64,000 nucleotides of DNA from SZUA-1377 sp964622255. Its GTDB lineage: Bacteria > Campylobacterota > Campylobacteria > Campylobacterales > QNZT01. Shown piece after piece: positions 9,492-18,011 of the stretch; the first letter of the stretch is position 1; every line of letters starts with the position of its first letter. Under the pieces are notes generated by a model. That model saw only the letters and a list, made by a program, of their open reading frames with translations. It did not search any database and was not told the DNA's origin. A program made the translations under genes and the position numbers. The stretch is from the NCBI GenBank assembly GCA_964622255.1, contig CAZUPK010000012.1:5004-69003 (forward strand), read 5' to 3'.

Positions 9492-11009
9492 TTATTTTAC
9501 TACAAAAGTTGATTTAAACTCTTCCAAAACTGACTTTAACTCTTCTGTTATCTTATCATCAAGTTTTTTCTCTGTTTTTATACTTTCAAATAAAGCTGGA
9601 TATTTAGCCTCTACAAATGAATATAACTCAGCCTCAAATTTTGTTACATCTTCAGCTGGAATATCATCTAAATAGCCATTTGCACCAGCAAATATGATAA
9701 CAATCTGTTTTTCAATCGGTAGTGGTGAATATGGTCCTTGTTTTAGAACCTCAACCATCCTTTGTCCTCTTTCAAGTTGCTTTCTTGTGCTTTCGTCAAG
9801 GTCACTAGCAAACTGTGCAAATGCTTGAAGCTCTCTATACTGTGCTAGGTCAAGTCTTAATGTTCCTGAAACTTGTTTAGTAGCTTTTATCTGTGCAGCA
9901 CCACCAACCCTAGAAACTGATAAACCAACATTGATTGCAGGTCTAATACCAGAGTTAAATAAATCTGTCTCAAGGAATATTTGTCCATCTGTAATAGAAA
10001 TAACATTTGTAGGAATATATGCTGAAACATCTCCCGCTTGAGTTTCAATAATAGGAAGTGCAGTTAAAGAACCAGCACCTAAAGCATCACTAACTTTAGC
10101 AGCTCTTTCTAGCAATCTTGAGTGAAGATAGAAAACATCACCCGGATATGCTTCCCTTCCTGGAGGTCTTCTAAGAATCAAAGACATCTCTCTATATGCA
10201 ACAGCATGTTTACTAAGATCATCATATACTATTAAAGCATGTCTTGCATTGTCCCTAAAATATTCACCCATTGTAACACCGGCATATGGTGCTAAAAATT
10301 GAAGTGCAGCTGAATCACTAGCACCAGCATTTACAACTATGGTATAATCCATAGCTCCTTTTTCAGTAAGTTTTCTAACAACTTGTGCAACTGTTGATTG
10401 TTTTTGTCCTATTGCAACATAGATACAGACAACATCTTGTCCTTTTTGATTGATGATAGCATCAACAGCAACCGTAGTTTTTCCTGTTTGTCTATCACCA
10501 ATAATAAGCTCTCTTTGCCCTCTTCCGATTGGAACAAGTGCATCAATAGCTTTAATACCAGTTTGTAAAGGCTCGTGAACCGATTTTCTAGCCATAATTC
10601 CAGGAGCTTTTTCTTCAACAAATCTAAACTCCACCGCTTCTATAGCACCTTTTCCATCCAATGGCTCTCCGAGAGGATTTACAACTCTTCCTATAAGAGC
10701 ATCACCAACAGGAACTTTCAATAATTGTCCAGTTCTTTTAACACTAGTTCCCTCTTTGATCTCTCCACCTTGTCCAAGAACAACAATACCTACACTAGAC
10801 TCTTCTAGGTTAAGTGCCATACCCTTATCACCGGTATCAAACTCAACCATTTCACCAGCCATAATGTTACTTAAACCATATACAACTGCTATACCGTCAG
10901 CAAAACTTATAACCTTTCCCGTCTCCTCGACATCTACATTTAGCTCAAAATTTTCGATTCTCTCTTTTATTAAAGAGCTTATCTCATCAGCTCTGATTTT
11001 ACCGCTCAC
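9492..11009 (-). CDS. atpA: ATP synthase F1 subunit alpha
   Basis: The nucleotide-binding but non-catalytic alpha subunit (505 aa). The N-terminal beta barrel runs to about residue 95, Walker A is GDRQTGKTTVAVDAI (about 170), and the arginine finger lies in the conserved stretch SVSRVGGAAQIKATKQV. Translation starts at GTG 11009 after AAGGAG. Length and motifs are typical of a full-length, functional protein. Confidence 0.99.
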   Translation of the reverse strand: MSGKIRADEISSLIKERIENFELNVDVEETGKVISFADGIAVVYGLSNIMAGEMVEFDTGDKGMALNLEESSVGIVVLGQGGEIKEGTSVKRTGQLLKVPVGDALIGRVVNPLGEPLDGKGAIEAVEFRFVEEKAPGIMARKSVHEPLQTGIKAIDALVPIGRGQRELIIGDRQTGKTTVAVDAIINQKGQDVVCIYVAIGQKQSTVAQVVRKLTEKGAMDYTIVVNAGASDSAALQFLAPYAGVTMGEYFRDNARHALIVYDDLSKHAVAYREMSLILRRPPGREAYPGDVFYLHSRLLERAAKVSDALGAGSLTALPIIETQAGDVSAYIPTNVISITDGQIFLETDLFNSGIRPAINVGLSVSRVGGAAQIKATKQVSGTLRLDLAQYRELQAFAQFASDLDESTRKQLERGQRMVEVLKQGPYSPLPIEKQIVIIFAGANGYLDDIPAEDVTKFEAELYSFVEAKYPALFESIKTEKKLDDKITEELKSVLEEFKSTFVVK

Positions 11010-11034
11010 TAACTTCTCCTTATTGATTTTTTAT

Positions 11035-11562
11035 TTACATTGCTTTCAAAATATACTCAGTCAACTGAGATTTTAGCCTATCAGTTGAAAATGCCATCTC
11101 AACACCTAAGCTCTCCACCTCCACCTTGATACCTTTATAATCACTTTTTATAGCTTCTAATTTTATAGAAGTATCAAACTTTTTACTTAAATTTTCAGCT
11201 ATTTGAGTAACCTTTTCACTTGCTAACTCTTTATCGCTAATAACAACACCTCTATGTCTGTTTAAAATACTTGCAACTTCATAATCCATCTCACTTGCAA
11301 TAGAAGGTATAAGATCAAGCTTTCCATTGTCAGCCAATAGCTTAAAGAGATTTATAACTTTCTTATCACACCCCTCTATCAAAGATGATAAAAATTCAAC
11401 TTTTCTCTCTTTTGATATATCATTTGCATAAAGAATAGTTTTTAACTTCATATCTTTAAAAGCCGGTGCAATACTCAAAAGCGAAGCAGAAACATCCGCT
11501 AACTTTGACTTATCAAGTGATTCAACCAAGGCCTTTACATACTTTTTACTTATATCACCCAT
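11035..11562 (-). CDS. atpH: ATP synthase F1 subunit delta
   Basis: The peripheral-stalk delta (OSCP-type) subunit (175 aa). The N-terminal helical bundle begins with KKYVKALVESLDKSK and contains LFKLLADNGKLDLIPSIASE. The C-terminal part has the weakly conserved KFDTSIKLEAIKSDYKGIKV, where other species have a GG(I/V)V-type turn. It joins the b/b' stalk to the top of F1. The spacing to atpF is one base. Confidence 0.95.
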   Translation of the reverse strand: MGDISKKYVKALVESLDKSKLADVSASLLSIAPAFKDMKLKTILYANDISKERKVEFLSSLIEGCDKKVINLFKLLADNGKLDLIPSIASEMDYEVASILNRHRGVVISDKELASEKVTQIAENLSKKFDTSIKLEAIKSDYKGIKVEVESLGVEMAFSTDRLKSQLTEYILKAM

Positions 11563-11563
11563 A

Positions 11564-12076
11564 TTAAGCCACCTTTTTGTCTATGATATTTATTAGTTCA
11601 TCCTCACTCAAAGACAAACCATTACTGCTAAATAAGCTATCCATAATCTCACTTACAACCTCTGTAGCCATCTTTTTCTCTAAAACCTCTTTTTTAGACT
11701 CAAAAGATTTTATGAGATTTTTTATATCACTTTTTGAAGCCTCTTTTAGCTTTTCAATCTGAAGTTCAGCCTCTTTATGAGCTAGTTCAACCAACTCTTT
11801 TGCCTCTTCTTCACTCTCTTTTACTCTTTGAACAGCCTTTTGTTTTAACTCTTTTGTCTTTTCAACTTTTGCCTGTAAAGATGAAAGCTTATCAGCTATC
11901 TCTTTTGTCCGAGTAGTAAAAAACACTTTCACTTTATCTGCTATGAGATAGTATAAAATACCAGCAAATATAGAAAAATTTATAACTCTAGCCACTATGT
12001 CGCTACCCTCACTTGCCTCTTCTGAAGCAAACAAAAACACCGGAACAAATACTAATAATGTAATAATCAACTTCAA
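11564..12076 (-). CDS. atpF: ATP synthase F0 subunit b, with signal-like N-terminus
   Basis: The peripheral-stalk b subunit (170 aa). A first hydrophobic stretch at residues 1-17 ending in LFASEEAS looks like a cleavable signal peptide. It is followed by the real membrane helix (about 33-52, VINFSIFAGILYYLIADKV) and a long charged coiled coil. Such an N-terminal pre-segment is known in Campylobacterota b subunits. It pairs with the b'-type gene directly upstream. Genes for subunits a and c are not in this window; in this phylum they usually lie elsewhere. Confidence 0.95.
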   Translation of the reverse strand: MKLIITLLVFVPVFLFASEEASEGSDIVARVINFSIFAGILYYLIADKVKVFFTTRTKEIADKLSSLQAKVEKTKELKQKAVQRVKESEEEAKELVELAHKEAELQIEKLKEASKSDIKNLIKSFESKKEVLEKKMATEVVSEIMDSLFSSNGLSLSEDELINIIDKKVA

Positions 12077-12086
12077 ACAAACTCCT

Positions 12087-12509
12087 TTATATGCTTTTTA
12101 ATTTTGCTTCAAGATCACTTTTGTATTGACCCACATTTGCACCCAACTCACTTTTTAAAGCCTCTTTTCTTAAAGCTAACTCAGTTAAAAAAATATCCAT
12201 CTCTTTTTCTAACTCCAACTTCTTAGCTTCATAAGCTTTAGCTATCTCCTCTTTTGCTTTAGAAATCAAAGAAGTTTTGATCTCATTTGCTCTAGCTTTC
12301 GCTTCAGAAATATTTTTTTGTATCTCCTCCTCCAATGCATGGATTTCTCCATCATTAGAACTAACATTTGCCATATCCTCAGCAATACTCTCCTCTCTTT
12401 TTTCCATAAACTCCATCAATGGAATATACATCACCTTATTTAAAATATAAATAAGAGCTAAAAAGAGAACCACCACAAATATAAGAATTCCTACACTAAT
12501 ATCTAACAT
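12087..12509 (-). CDS. atpF': ATP synthase F0 subunit b'
   Basis: A second b-type stalk subunit (140 aa) with one N-terminal helix (about residues 5-25, ILIFVVVLFLALIYILNKVM) and a coiled coil to the end, without the signal-like extension of its neighbour. b and b' are expected to form a heterodimeric stator, as in cyanobacteria and other Campylobacterota. It heads the atp part of the array, 55 bases downstream of parB, so atp expression probably depends partly on transcription from parAB. Confidence 0.95.
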   Translation of the reverse strand: MLDISVGILIFVVVLFLALIYILNKVMYIPLMEFMEKREESIAEDMANVSSNDGEIHALEEEIQKNISEAKARANEIKTSLISKAKEEIAKAYEAKKLELEKEMDIFLTELALRKEALKSELGANVGQYKSDLEAKLKSI

Positions 12510-12564
12510 CTACTTCCTTTAAAATTTTATTGCTTCAAAAATTTGGGCGATTATACCATAATCT

Positions 12565-13434
12565 TTATAAAAGCTTATTTAAAATAGTTAAAAACTTCCC
12601 TATGCTATCTTCATCTTCAAAACCAATAACAAGCTTGTTTCTACTGTTTTTAGCTTCGAACCCTAGTTTTTTTATCACTTTAACAACATCATCAACCTTC
12701 CTTATAAATAAGTCATCATCATCAGGTTTTATATCCTTTTTCTTTTCACCTTCATTTTTATTTTTAAGCCTTTTTATAAGTTCTTCACACTCTCTAACAC
12801 TTAGCTTTTGTTCTACAACAGTATCTGCTATAACTTTTTCACTTTCTTCATCAAGTCCAACTAAGATTTTTGCATGACCTTGAGTTAGTTTTCCTTTATT
12901 TATCAACTCCTGAGTATGAGGCGAAAGATTTAAAAGTCTCATAGTATTTGCTATATGAGAACGACTTTTACAGATAATCTCACTTAACTCCTCTTGAGTT
13001 ATATTATACTCTTTAATAAGCTCTTTATAAGACTCTGCTAACTCTATAGGAGTAAGGTCCTCTCTTTGGATATTTTCTATAAGAGCTAACTCTCTTAAGT
13101 TTTTTGACTCTAAATCAGCCACAATAGCATCTATTTTATCATATCCTGCCATTTTACTAGCACGAAATCTTCTCTCCCCTGCTATTATCATATAGTCATC
13201 ATCTTTTTTAACAACAACTATCGGTTGTAAAACTCCATGTTTTTTTATAGAGTTACTAAGACTCTGAAGTGCATCCTCATCAAAATGCTTTCTAGGTTGA
13301 TAGACATTTGGTATTATTTTCTTTAATGGTATCTTTTTAACTATAGAGCTATCACTTTGAATATCCTGCTTATAGGCCTCTTCAACATCATCTAAAATAG
13401 CACTAAGCCCCCTACCTAATCTACTTTTTGCCAT
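12565..13434 (-). CDS. parB: Chromosome partitioning protein ParB
   Basis: The CTP-dependent DNA-binding ParB/Spo0J protein (289 aa). The N-terminal ParA-contact region (LGRGLSAILDD) is followed by the ParB/Srx fold with the CTP motif GERRFRASKMAGYDKI (about residues 88-103). The helix-turn-helix domain follows (LAESYKELIKEYNITQEELS to KSRSHIANTMRLL), then a C-terminal dimerisation part. It loads at parS sites; I did not find a 16-base parS palindrome in this window. It is co-transcribed with parA. Confidence 0.97.
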   Translation of the reverse strand: MAKSRLGRGLSAILDDVEEAYKQDIQSDSSIVKKIPLKKIIPNVYQPRKHFDEDALQSLSNSIKKHGVLQPIVVVKKDDDYMIIAGERRFRASKMAGYDKIDAIVADLESKNLRELALIENIQREDLTPIELAESYKELIKEYNITQEELSEIICKSRSHIANTMRLLNLSPHTQELINKGKLTQGHAKILVGLDEESEKVIADTVVEQKLSVRECEELIKRLKNKNEGEKKKDIKPDDDDLFIRKVDDVVKVIKKLGFEAKNSRNKLVIGFEDEDSIGKFLTILNKLL

Positions 13435-13449
13435 TAATCTCTCCTAATC

Positions 13450-14235
13450 CTAACCTGCTAGTATGGTTTGAGCTAAATTTTGATAAGCTCTTGAACCCAT
13501 TGATTTCACATCATATTCCACTATGGACTTTCCAAAGCTTGGAGATTCAGCAAGTTTAATATTTCTTGGTATGACTATGTAAGAAGATGTTTTTGGCTCT
13601 ATAAAAAGTTTATTTTTAAAGTGTTGTTTCAAATCCATAAAAACTTGTTTAGAAAGATTGTTTTGACTACTATACATAGTAGGTAGGAAACCTTTTATGT
13701 TGAGCTTAGGATTTATGGTCTTTTTGATAAGCTTCACAGTATTTAAAAGCTGTGCCAACCCTTCAAGTGCATAAAATTCACACTGGATAGGTATGATAAC
13801 AGAGTCTGCCGCACTCAAAGCATTTACTGTTATAGGACCAAGAGCCGGTGGTGTATCTATGATGATATAATCATAACTACTTACAACTTCTTCCAACTTA
13901 TTTTTTAATATAAGCTCTTTACCCTTAGCATCGCCATCATAAAAATCCTTTTCTATACCAACTAACCCAATATTTGATGGAACTAAATCAAGTGTAGGTA
14001 TAGATGTTCTTAAAGTAATGTCAGAAACTTTTTTTATATCAAGCAACACATGATAGATATTGTATTCATAATCACTTCTAACATATCCTAGTCCACTTGT
14101 AGCATTTGCCTGTGGATCTATATCTATAAGAAGAATTTTCTTCTCCTCAACTGCCAAAGAAGCTGCAAGATTTACAGCAGTCGTAGTTTTCCCAACTCCA
14201 CCCTTTTGGTTTGCAATAGCTATAACTTCACCCAT
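13450..14235 (-). CDS. parA: Chromosome partitioning ATPase ParA
   Basis: A deviant-Walker ATPase that moves ParB-parS complexes (261 aa). Visible motifs: KGGVGKTTTAVNLAAS (about residues 11-26), LIDIDPQANATSGLG and IIDTPPALGPITVNAL. The frame opens eight codons earlier, but ATG 14235 (MGEVIAIANQ) follows AAAAAGGA and matches family starts. It overlaps the birA stop by eight bases, which implies coupling. Confidence 0.97.
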   Translation of the reverse strand: MGEVIAIANQKGGVGKTTTAVNLAASLAVEEKKILLIDIDPQANATSGLGYVRSDYEYNIYHVLLDIKKVSDITLRTSIPTLDLVPSNIGLVGIEKDFYDGDAKGKELILKNKLEEVVSSYDYIIIDTPPALGPITVNALSAADSVIIPIQCEFYALEGLAQLLNTVKLIKKTINPKLNIKGFLPTMYSSQNNLSKQVFMDLKQHFKNKLFIEPKTSSYIVIPRNIKLAESPSFGKSIVEYDVKSMGSRAYQNLAQTILAG

Positions 14236-14869
14236 CTTTGCTATATATCCTTTTTCCATTTATTTGTATAGAACCATCACTACAAATCTCCGCCTCTCTC
14301 AAAGAGATTTTTTCTCCATCTTTGTATGTAGTTTTATGTGATTTTGACCTGGTAAATTCTACCTGATATTTACTAAAAATACTCTTCCATAAAATAACTT
14401 GTTTTACATTTAAAATAAACTCTTCAAGCAACTCATTATTTTCCAATTTTATATCAATATTTTTGAAATTTTTTGGAGACTTTTTTGTGTTCAATCCTAT
14501 AGAAATAATAATATTTTTTCCAACCATTTGAGATAACACCCCTCCGACCTTTTTATCTTGAAGATAAAAATCATTTGGCCACTTTAACCAAACCTTAGAT
14601 CCCTTTTTTTCCAAAATCTCTTTAAAAATATAGGCAAAATAGATACTTATACTTTGTAAAGGCAAATCTTTTGGCAGATAATCTCTTGTAACAGCCATAG
14701 AAAAAAAAAGATTGCCCTTTATACTTTGCCAACTTTTTCCTCTGGTTCCTATAGCATCAGTCTGTTCGTCGGCTACAACCACAACAGGAACAAATAGTTT
14801 TTTCTCTTTAAGATTTTTTAATAAAAACTTATGAGTAGAATCTAATCTTTCAAAATAAAGTATCTCCAA
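14228..14869 (-). CDS. birA: Biotin--[acetyl-CoA-carboxylase] ligase
   Basis: Attaches biotin to the biotin carrier protein (213 aa). The ligase core is visible: LDSTHKF near the start, GTRGKSWQSIKGNLFFS (biotinyl-AMP loop, about residues 41-57), KWPND (about 99-103) and KKVGGVLSQM. The N-terminal DNA-binding domain of E. coli BirA is missing, so it is a monofunctional enzyme without repressor role, as is usual in this phylum. The biotin synthase gene bioB is elsewhere in the window. Confidence 0.95.
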   Translation of the reverse strand: MEILYFERLDSTHKFLLKNLKEKKLFVPVVVVADEQTDAIGTRGKSWQSIKGNLFFSMAVTRDYLPKDLPLQSISIYFAYIFKEILEKKGSKVWLKWPNDFYLQDKKVGGVLSQMVGKNIIISIGLNTKKSPKNFKNIDIKLENNELLEEFILNVKQVILWKSIFSKYQVEFTRSKSHKTTYKDGEKISLREAEICSDGSIQINGKRIYSKDG

Positions 14870-15770
14870 CTGACAACCTCTTCCCTCTTAAATAATCAAC
14901 AGCTTTCATCTCTTTTTTTGAAGGAGGCTGGACTAAAAAGATTTTCAAACTTCCTCTTTTGCAACCAACCATTATAAACTCACTTTCTATCTTTAAAATC
15001 TCACCCTCTTTATTATTGGTTTTGCTATCACTTAGGGTTATCTTTTTTAGTTTTAAACCACTTTTTAAAAAGATATTTGGCCACCAAAGATATGCAAGAT
15101 ATTTTTGATAAATCTTTTTAGCATCATCAAAAGTTACCAATCCATCCTCTTTTTTTATCTTTTTACAATAAGTTGCTAAAAGGGGATTTTGCTTTAATGG
15201 TTTGATTTTTTGAAAATTTAACAAAACTTCTACTGTTAAATCACTAGCTAAAAAAGATAGTTTTTCAAAGAGTGTTGGAGCATCTATATCTTTTATACAT
15301 ATATAACTCATTCCCAAAATATCTCCGCTATCAAGCCCCTCATCCATAAGCATAGCAGTAACCCCAGAAAAATTATCACCATTTTTTATAGCATCTTGAA
15401 TAGGACTAGCACCTCGATATTTTGGTAAAATCGATGCGTGAAGATTTATACAAGGAGCGATTTTAAGTATGGACTTTGGAAGTATCTGTCCGTAAGCTGC
15501 TACTATTATAAAATCCGGACTTAACTCTTTTATTTTTAAAACATTTTCCTCATCCCTTAATTTTTTAGGTTGAAAAATAGGTATATCCAAATCACTTTCA
15601 ACAACATATTTTTTAACATCCGGAGGAGTTAAAATCTGCTTTCTTCCCACCGGTTTATCCTCCTGAGTAAAAAGAGCTACCACCTCTGTTCTACTATGTT
15701 TTATGAGTGCTTTTAAAATATTTGTAGCATATGAGGGGGTTCCCATAAATATAATTTTTATTTTTTGCAA
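14850..15770 (-). CDS. fmt: Methionyl-tRNA formyltransferase
   Basis: Formylates initiator Met-tRNA using 10-formyl-THF (306 aa). The N-terminal Rossmann-type formyltransferase has IIFMGTPSYATNILKAL, the catalytic stretch NLHASILPKYRGASPI (about residues 108-123) and the conserved Asp in DEGLDSGDI. The C-terminal OB-like domain covers about residues 205-306. It overlaps both proB (13 bases) and birA (20 bases), a tightly packed unit. Confidence 0.97.
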   Translation of the reverse strand: MQKIKIIFMGTPSYATNILKALIKHSRTEVVALFTQEDKPVGRKQILTPPDVKKYVVESDLDIPIFQPKKLRDEENVLKIKELSPDFIIVAAYGQILPKSILKIAPCINLHASILPKYRGASPIQDAIKNGDNFSGVTAMLMDEGLDSGDILGMSYICIKDIDAPTLFEKLSFLASDLTVEVLLNFQKIKPLKQNPLLATYCKKIKKEDGLVTFDDAKKIYQKYLAYLWWPNIFLKSGLKLKKITLSDSKTNNKEGEILKIESEFIMVGCKRGSLKIFLVQPPSKKEMKAVDYLRGKRLSVGDTLF

Positions 15771-16519
15771 AATAAAGTTCCCCCGTCGTGATTGTTATAT
15801 AAAAGAAAACTTCTTACATCCTTTAAGTCAAACCCACTAGCTAAAAACATCTCTTTATCATTATTTAAAAGAAACTTAGCAGATTTTAATTTTGTAACAA
15901 TACCTCCTGTTGCAAACTCACTACTTGGTGTATGCTCAGAGTTTAACTCCTTGTTGGTTATATTGTGAACCACTTTTCTAACTTTAGCATCTTTAAACTC
16001 TCTTGGATTTTTATCATATAAGGCATCAATATCAGAAAGTATCACTAACATTTGTGCATCAAAGTAGTAAGTTACATGAGCTGATAGTTGGTCATTGTCT
16101 CCAAATACAAGCTCTTTTATAGCTGTTGTATCATTCTCATTTATAATGGGTAAAACTCCATTTTTTAGAAGTGTTTCAACAGCACACTTTGCATGGGCTG
16201 TGCTTTTTCTTGAATCAAAGTTATCAGCAGTTATCAAAAGTTGTGCAACTTCTATTTCAAAAGGCTTAAAATATTTTCTATATATACTCATAAGATATGG
16301 TTGTCCAACTGCCGACATCGCTTGTTTATTTTCTACTTTGCTTTTATCAAGTTTTAAAAGTAAGCTTCCGGCACTAACAGCACCTGAACTAACAAGTATC
16401 ACCTCGTATCTTTGTCTTAAATCAGCTATCAAAGAGCAAAGATTTTCTATCCTCTCAAAACTAAGTCCATCTTGTTCGCCTAAAACATGACTACCAATTT
16501 TAACAACTATTCGCCTCAT
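15758..16519 (-). CDS. proB: Glutamate 5-kinase
   Basis: Catalyses the first step of proline synthesis (253 aa). The amino-acid kinase fold shows VVKIGSHVLGE, VSSGAVSAGSLLLKLDKSK, NENDTTAIKELVFGDNDQLS (substrate binding) and FATGGIVTKLKSA. The C-terminal PUA domain of the longer enzymes is missing, which is normal for Campylobacterota. Its ribosome site AAGGGG lies inside the small ORF immediately upstream. Confidence 0.96.
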   Translation of the reverse strand: MRRIVVKIGSHVLGEQDGLSFERIENLCSLIADLRQRYEVILVSSGAVSAGSLLLKLDKSKVENKQAMSAVGQPYLMSIYRKYFKPFEIEVAQLLITADNFDSRKSTAHAKCAVETLLKNGVLPIINENDTTAIKELVFGDNDQLSAHVTYYFDAQMLVILSDIDALYDKNPREFKDAKVRKVVHNITNKELNSEHTPSSEFATGGIVTKLKSAKFLLNNDKEMFLASGFDLKDVRSFLLYNNHDGGTLFCKK

Positions 16520-16520
16520 T

Positions 16521-16619
16521 TTAATCTACCCCTTCTACCCCTCTTTTTACTAAAGCATTACTTGGTAAAAATCTCTCACTAAAGCTTTGCCTATCGGCGA
16601 AAATAAACACTTTATTCAT
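16521..16619 (-). CDS. Candidate 32-aa small protein between obgE and proB
   Basis: A short ORF fills nearly the whole gap between obgE and proB. Its ATG (16619) overlaps the obgE stop (ATGAATAA arrangement), and its TAA (16521-16523) ends one base before the proB ATG. The product begins MNKVFIFADRQSFSERFLPS and ends with GVEGVD. GAGG lies nine bases before the ATG inside obgE. The tight fit suggests real translation, either of a small protein or to couple obgE to proB. I do not recognise a family. It could be chance, since the gap is only 92 bases. Confidence 0.5.
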   Translation of the reverse strand: MNKVFIFADRQSFSERFLPSNALVKRGVEGVD

Positions 16620-17706
16620 ATCTTGTTGCCTCTAAAAGTGCATACTTAAGTGGTTCTATATTTATCTTTGCAACTGAAGATATAGGAACTACAAAATATG
16701 GTTTTTTTCTATCATAACCACCCTCTAACTCACCTACACTCTGAAAATATCCACCAAACTTTTCATCAAACTTATACTTTTTATCATTATTTTTTTCTAA
16801 TCCTAAGTGCTTTAAAAAGTTCTTTATTTTTTCATTTGCCTCATCTTCATCTAAACTATCAACTCTAGTTAAAGCTATGGCAAACTTCCTATCTCCAAGC
16901 TTTTTTGAAAAATTGTGCAACTCTTTTTTTAACACATCATACTGCACTTGCAAAGTTCGATAATTTGCCAAATCTATCATAAAAAGTAGAAATTTAGTTC
17001 TTTCTATATGCCTTAAAAAATCCAATCCAAGCCCTTTTCCACCACTAGCTCCACCAATAATACCCGGAATATCAGCCATAACAAAAGAATTAAAATCATC
17101 AACTTTTACAACTCCAAGTTTTGGAGTAAGAGTTGTAAATTCATAGTTTGCAACTTCCGGAGTTGCATTTGATATGATAGAAATAAGTGTTGATTTTCCA
17201 ACATTTGGAAACCCTACAAGTCCGACATCAGCTATAAGTTTTAACTCTAATCTAACCTTTTTTGTCTCTCCTTGAAGTCCTGTTTGTGCATAAGTTGGTC
17301 TTTGATTTGTTGAGCTTCTAAAATGCCAATTTCCAAGCCCACCTTTTCCACCTTTTAAAAACTTTACTTTTTGTCCATCTTCTACCAAATCAAATAAAAC
17401 TTTTCCACTTTCTACATCTGTAACTTGTGTTCCCGGAGGCACAGTTAAAAAAAGACTTTCTCCCTTTTTACCATATCTCTTTCTTCCCCCACCGGGACGA
17501 CCATTTTTTGCTTTTATATGGCTTTTCCCACGATAGTTTGATAAGGTATGAGAATTTTTATCTACAACAAAAAAAACATCTCCACCATCTCCACCATCTC
17601 CACCATCTGGACCACCTTTTACAACAAACTTTTCCGTTCTAAATGAAACAGCACCTGCTCCACCTCTACCTGAACTTAAAAGCAGTTCTACATTATCTAT
17701 AAACAT
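16612..17706 (-). CDS. obgE: Ribosome-assembly GTPase Obg
   Basis: An essential GTPase of 50S subunit maturation and stress control (364 aa). The Obg fold with glycine-rich loops covers residues 1-158 (GRGGAGAVSFRTEKFV, GGDGGDGGDVFFV). The G domain has NVGKSTLI (G1), FTTLTPKLGVV (G2) and ADIPGIIGGASGGKGLG (G3); the G4 position reads TRVDS, where TKxD is usual. In Campylobacter rplU and rpmA precede obg; here the upstream side is an intergenic region with a mobile-element hairpin instead. Confidence 0.97.
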   Translation of the reverse strand: MFIDNVELLLSSGRGGAGAVSFRTEKFVVKGGPDGGDGGDGGDVFFVVDKNSHTLSNYRGKSHIKAKNGRPGGGRKRYGKKGESLFLTVPPGTQVTDVESGKVLFDLVEDGQKVKFLKGGKGGLGNWHFRSSTNQRPTYAQTGLQGETKKVRLELKLIADVGLVGFPNVGKSTLISIISNATPEVANYEFTTLTPKLGVVKVDDFNSFVMADIPGIIGGASGGKGLGLDFLRHIERTKFLLFMIDLANYRTLQVQYDVLKKELHNFSKKLGDRKFAIALTRVDSLDEDEANEKIKNFLKHLGLEKNNDKKYKFDEKFGGYFQSVGELEGGYDRKKPYFVVPISSVAKINIEPLKYALLEATRYE

Positions 17707-17868
17707 TTAATAAAATACCTTTTTGTTTTCATTGTATCAAAAAAAAATTACTTTTTTACTTAACCTGTTACAACTTTTTAATATGCTATGATTTCTTTGT
17801 TATCGTGCCTTGTCTATAAATCAAATCTACAAACAAACTTTGTAAGACTACGAGTATAATACACTAAT

Positions 17869-17904
17869 GAACTACCCAATCGCTAAAGACGATTGGGCTC
17901 CCTG
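17869..17904 (+). mobile_element. Orphan IS200/IS605-type end hairpin (copy 1)
   Basis: GAACTACCC is followed by a perfect 8-bp stem (CCCAATCG 17875-17882, loop CTAAAGA, CGATTGGG 17890-17897) and then GCTCCCTG. The pattern GAACTACC-stem-CTAAAG-stem-GGCTTCCT is what I know from the right ends of IS200/IS605/TnpB elements. No transposase or TnpB gene is nearby, so this is a remnant or a non-autonomous copy. It sits in the gap between obgE and the PilJ-repeat gene, exactly where gene order departs from Campylobacter. Confidence 0.6.
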
Positions 17905-17977
17905 TTAAGAGTTATTAAACTCAGGCAGTTAGTATTTTCATTATATATTACTTTAAGATAGATACAATTAATTATGC

Positions 17978-17983
17978 TATAAT
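17978..17983 (+). promoter_or_regulatory. Promoter -10 element for the PilJ-repeat gene
   Basis: TATAAT preceded by TGC (extended -10 form) lies 28 bases before the chosen ATG. Campylobacterota promoters typically lack a clear -35 box, and none is seen here. Confidence 0.5.
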
Positions 17984-18011
17984 TATGATAAATCGTAAAT
18001 CAAGGTGTATT

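Larger units (their letters stand above)
17707..18011. other. Intergenic region between divergent obgE and PilJ-repeat gene
   Basis: These 305 bases hold no open frame of note. They contain the start side of obgE (minus strand), the IS605-type hairpin at 17869-17904 and a plus-strand extended -10 promoter candidate at 17978-17983. No rplU or rpmA remnant was seen. Confidence 0.7.

Noticed and set aside
12530..12877. 115-codon open frame on the plus strand
   Set aside because: Antisense to parB; the product is a low-complexity Ser/Phe/Leu sequence with no family features.
12510..14300. parS site near parAB
   Set aside because: I looked for a TGTTTCACGTGAAACA-type palindrome around parAB and did not find one.
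16095..16490. 131-codon open frame on the plus strand
   Set aside because: Antisense to proB, which shows intact kinase motifs in the other frame.
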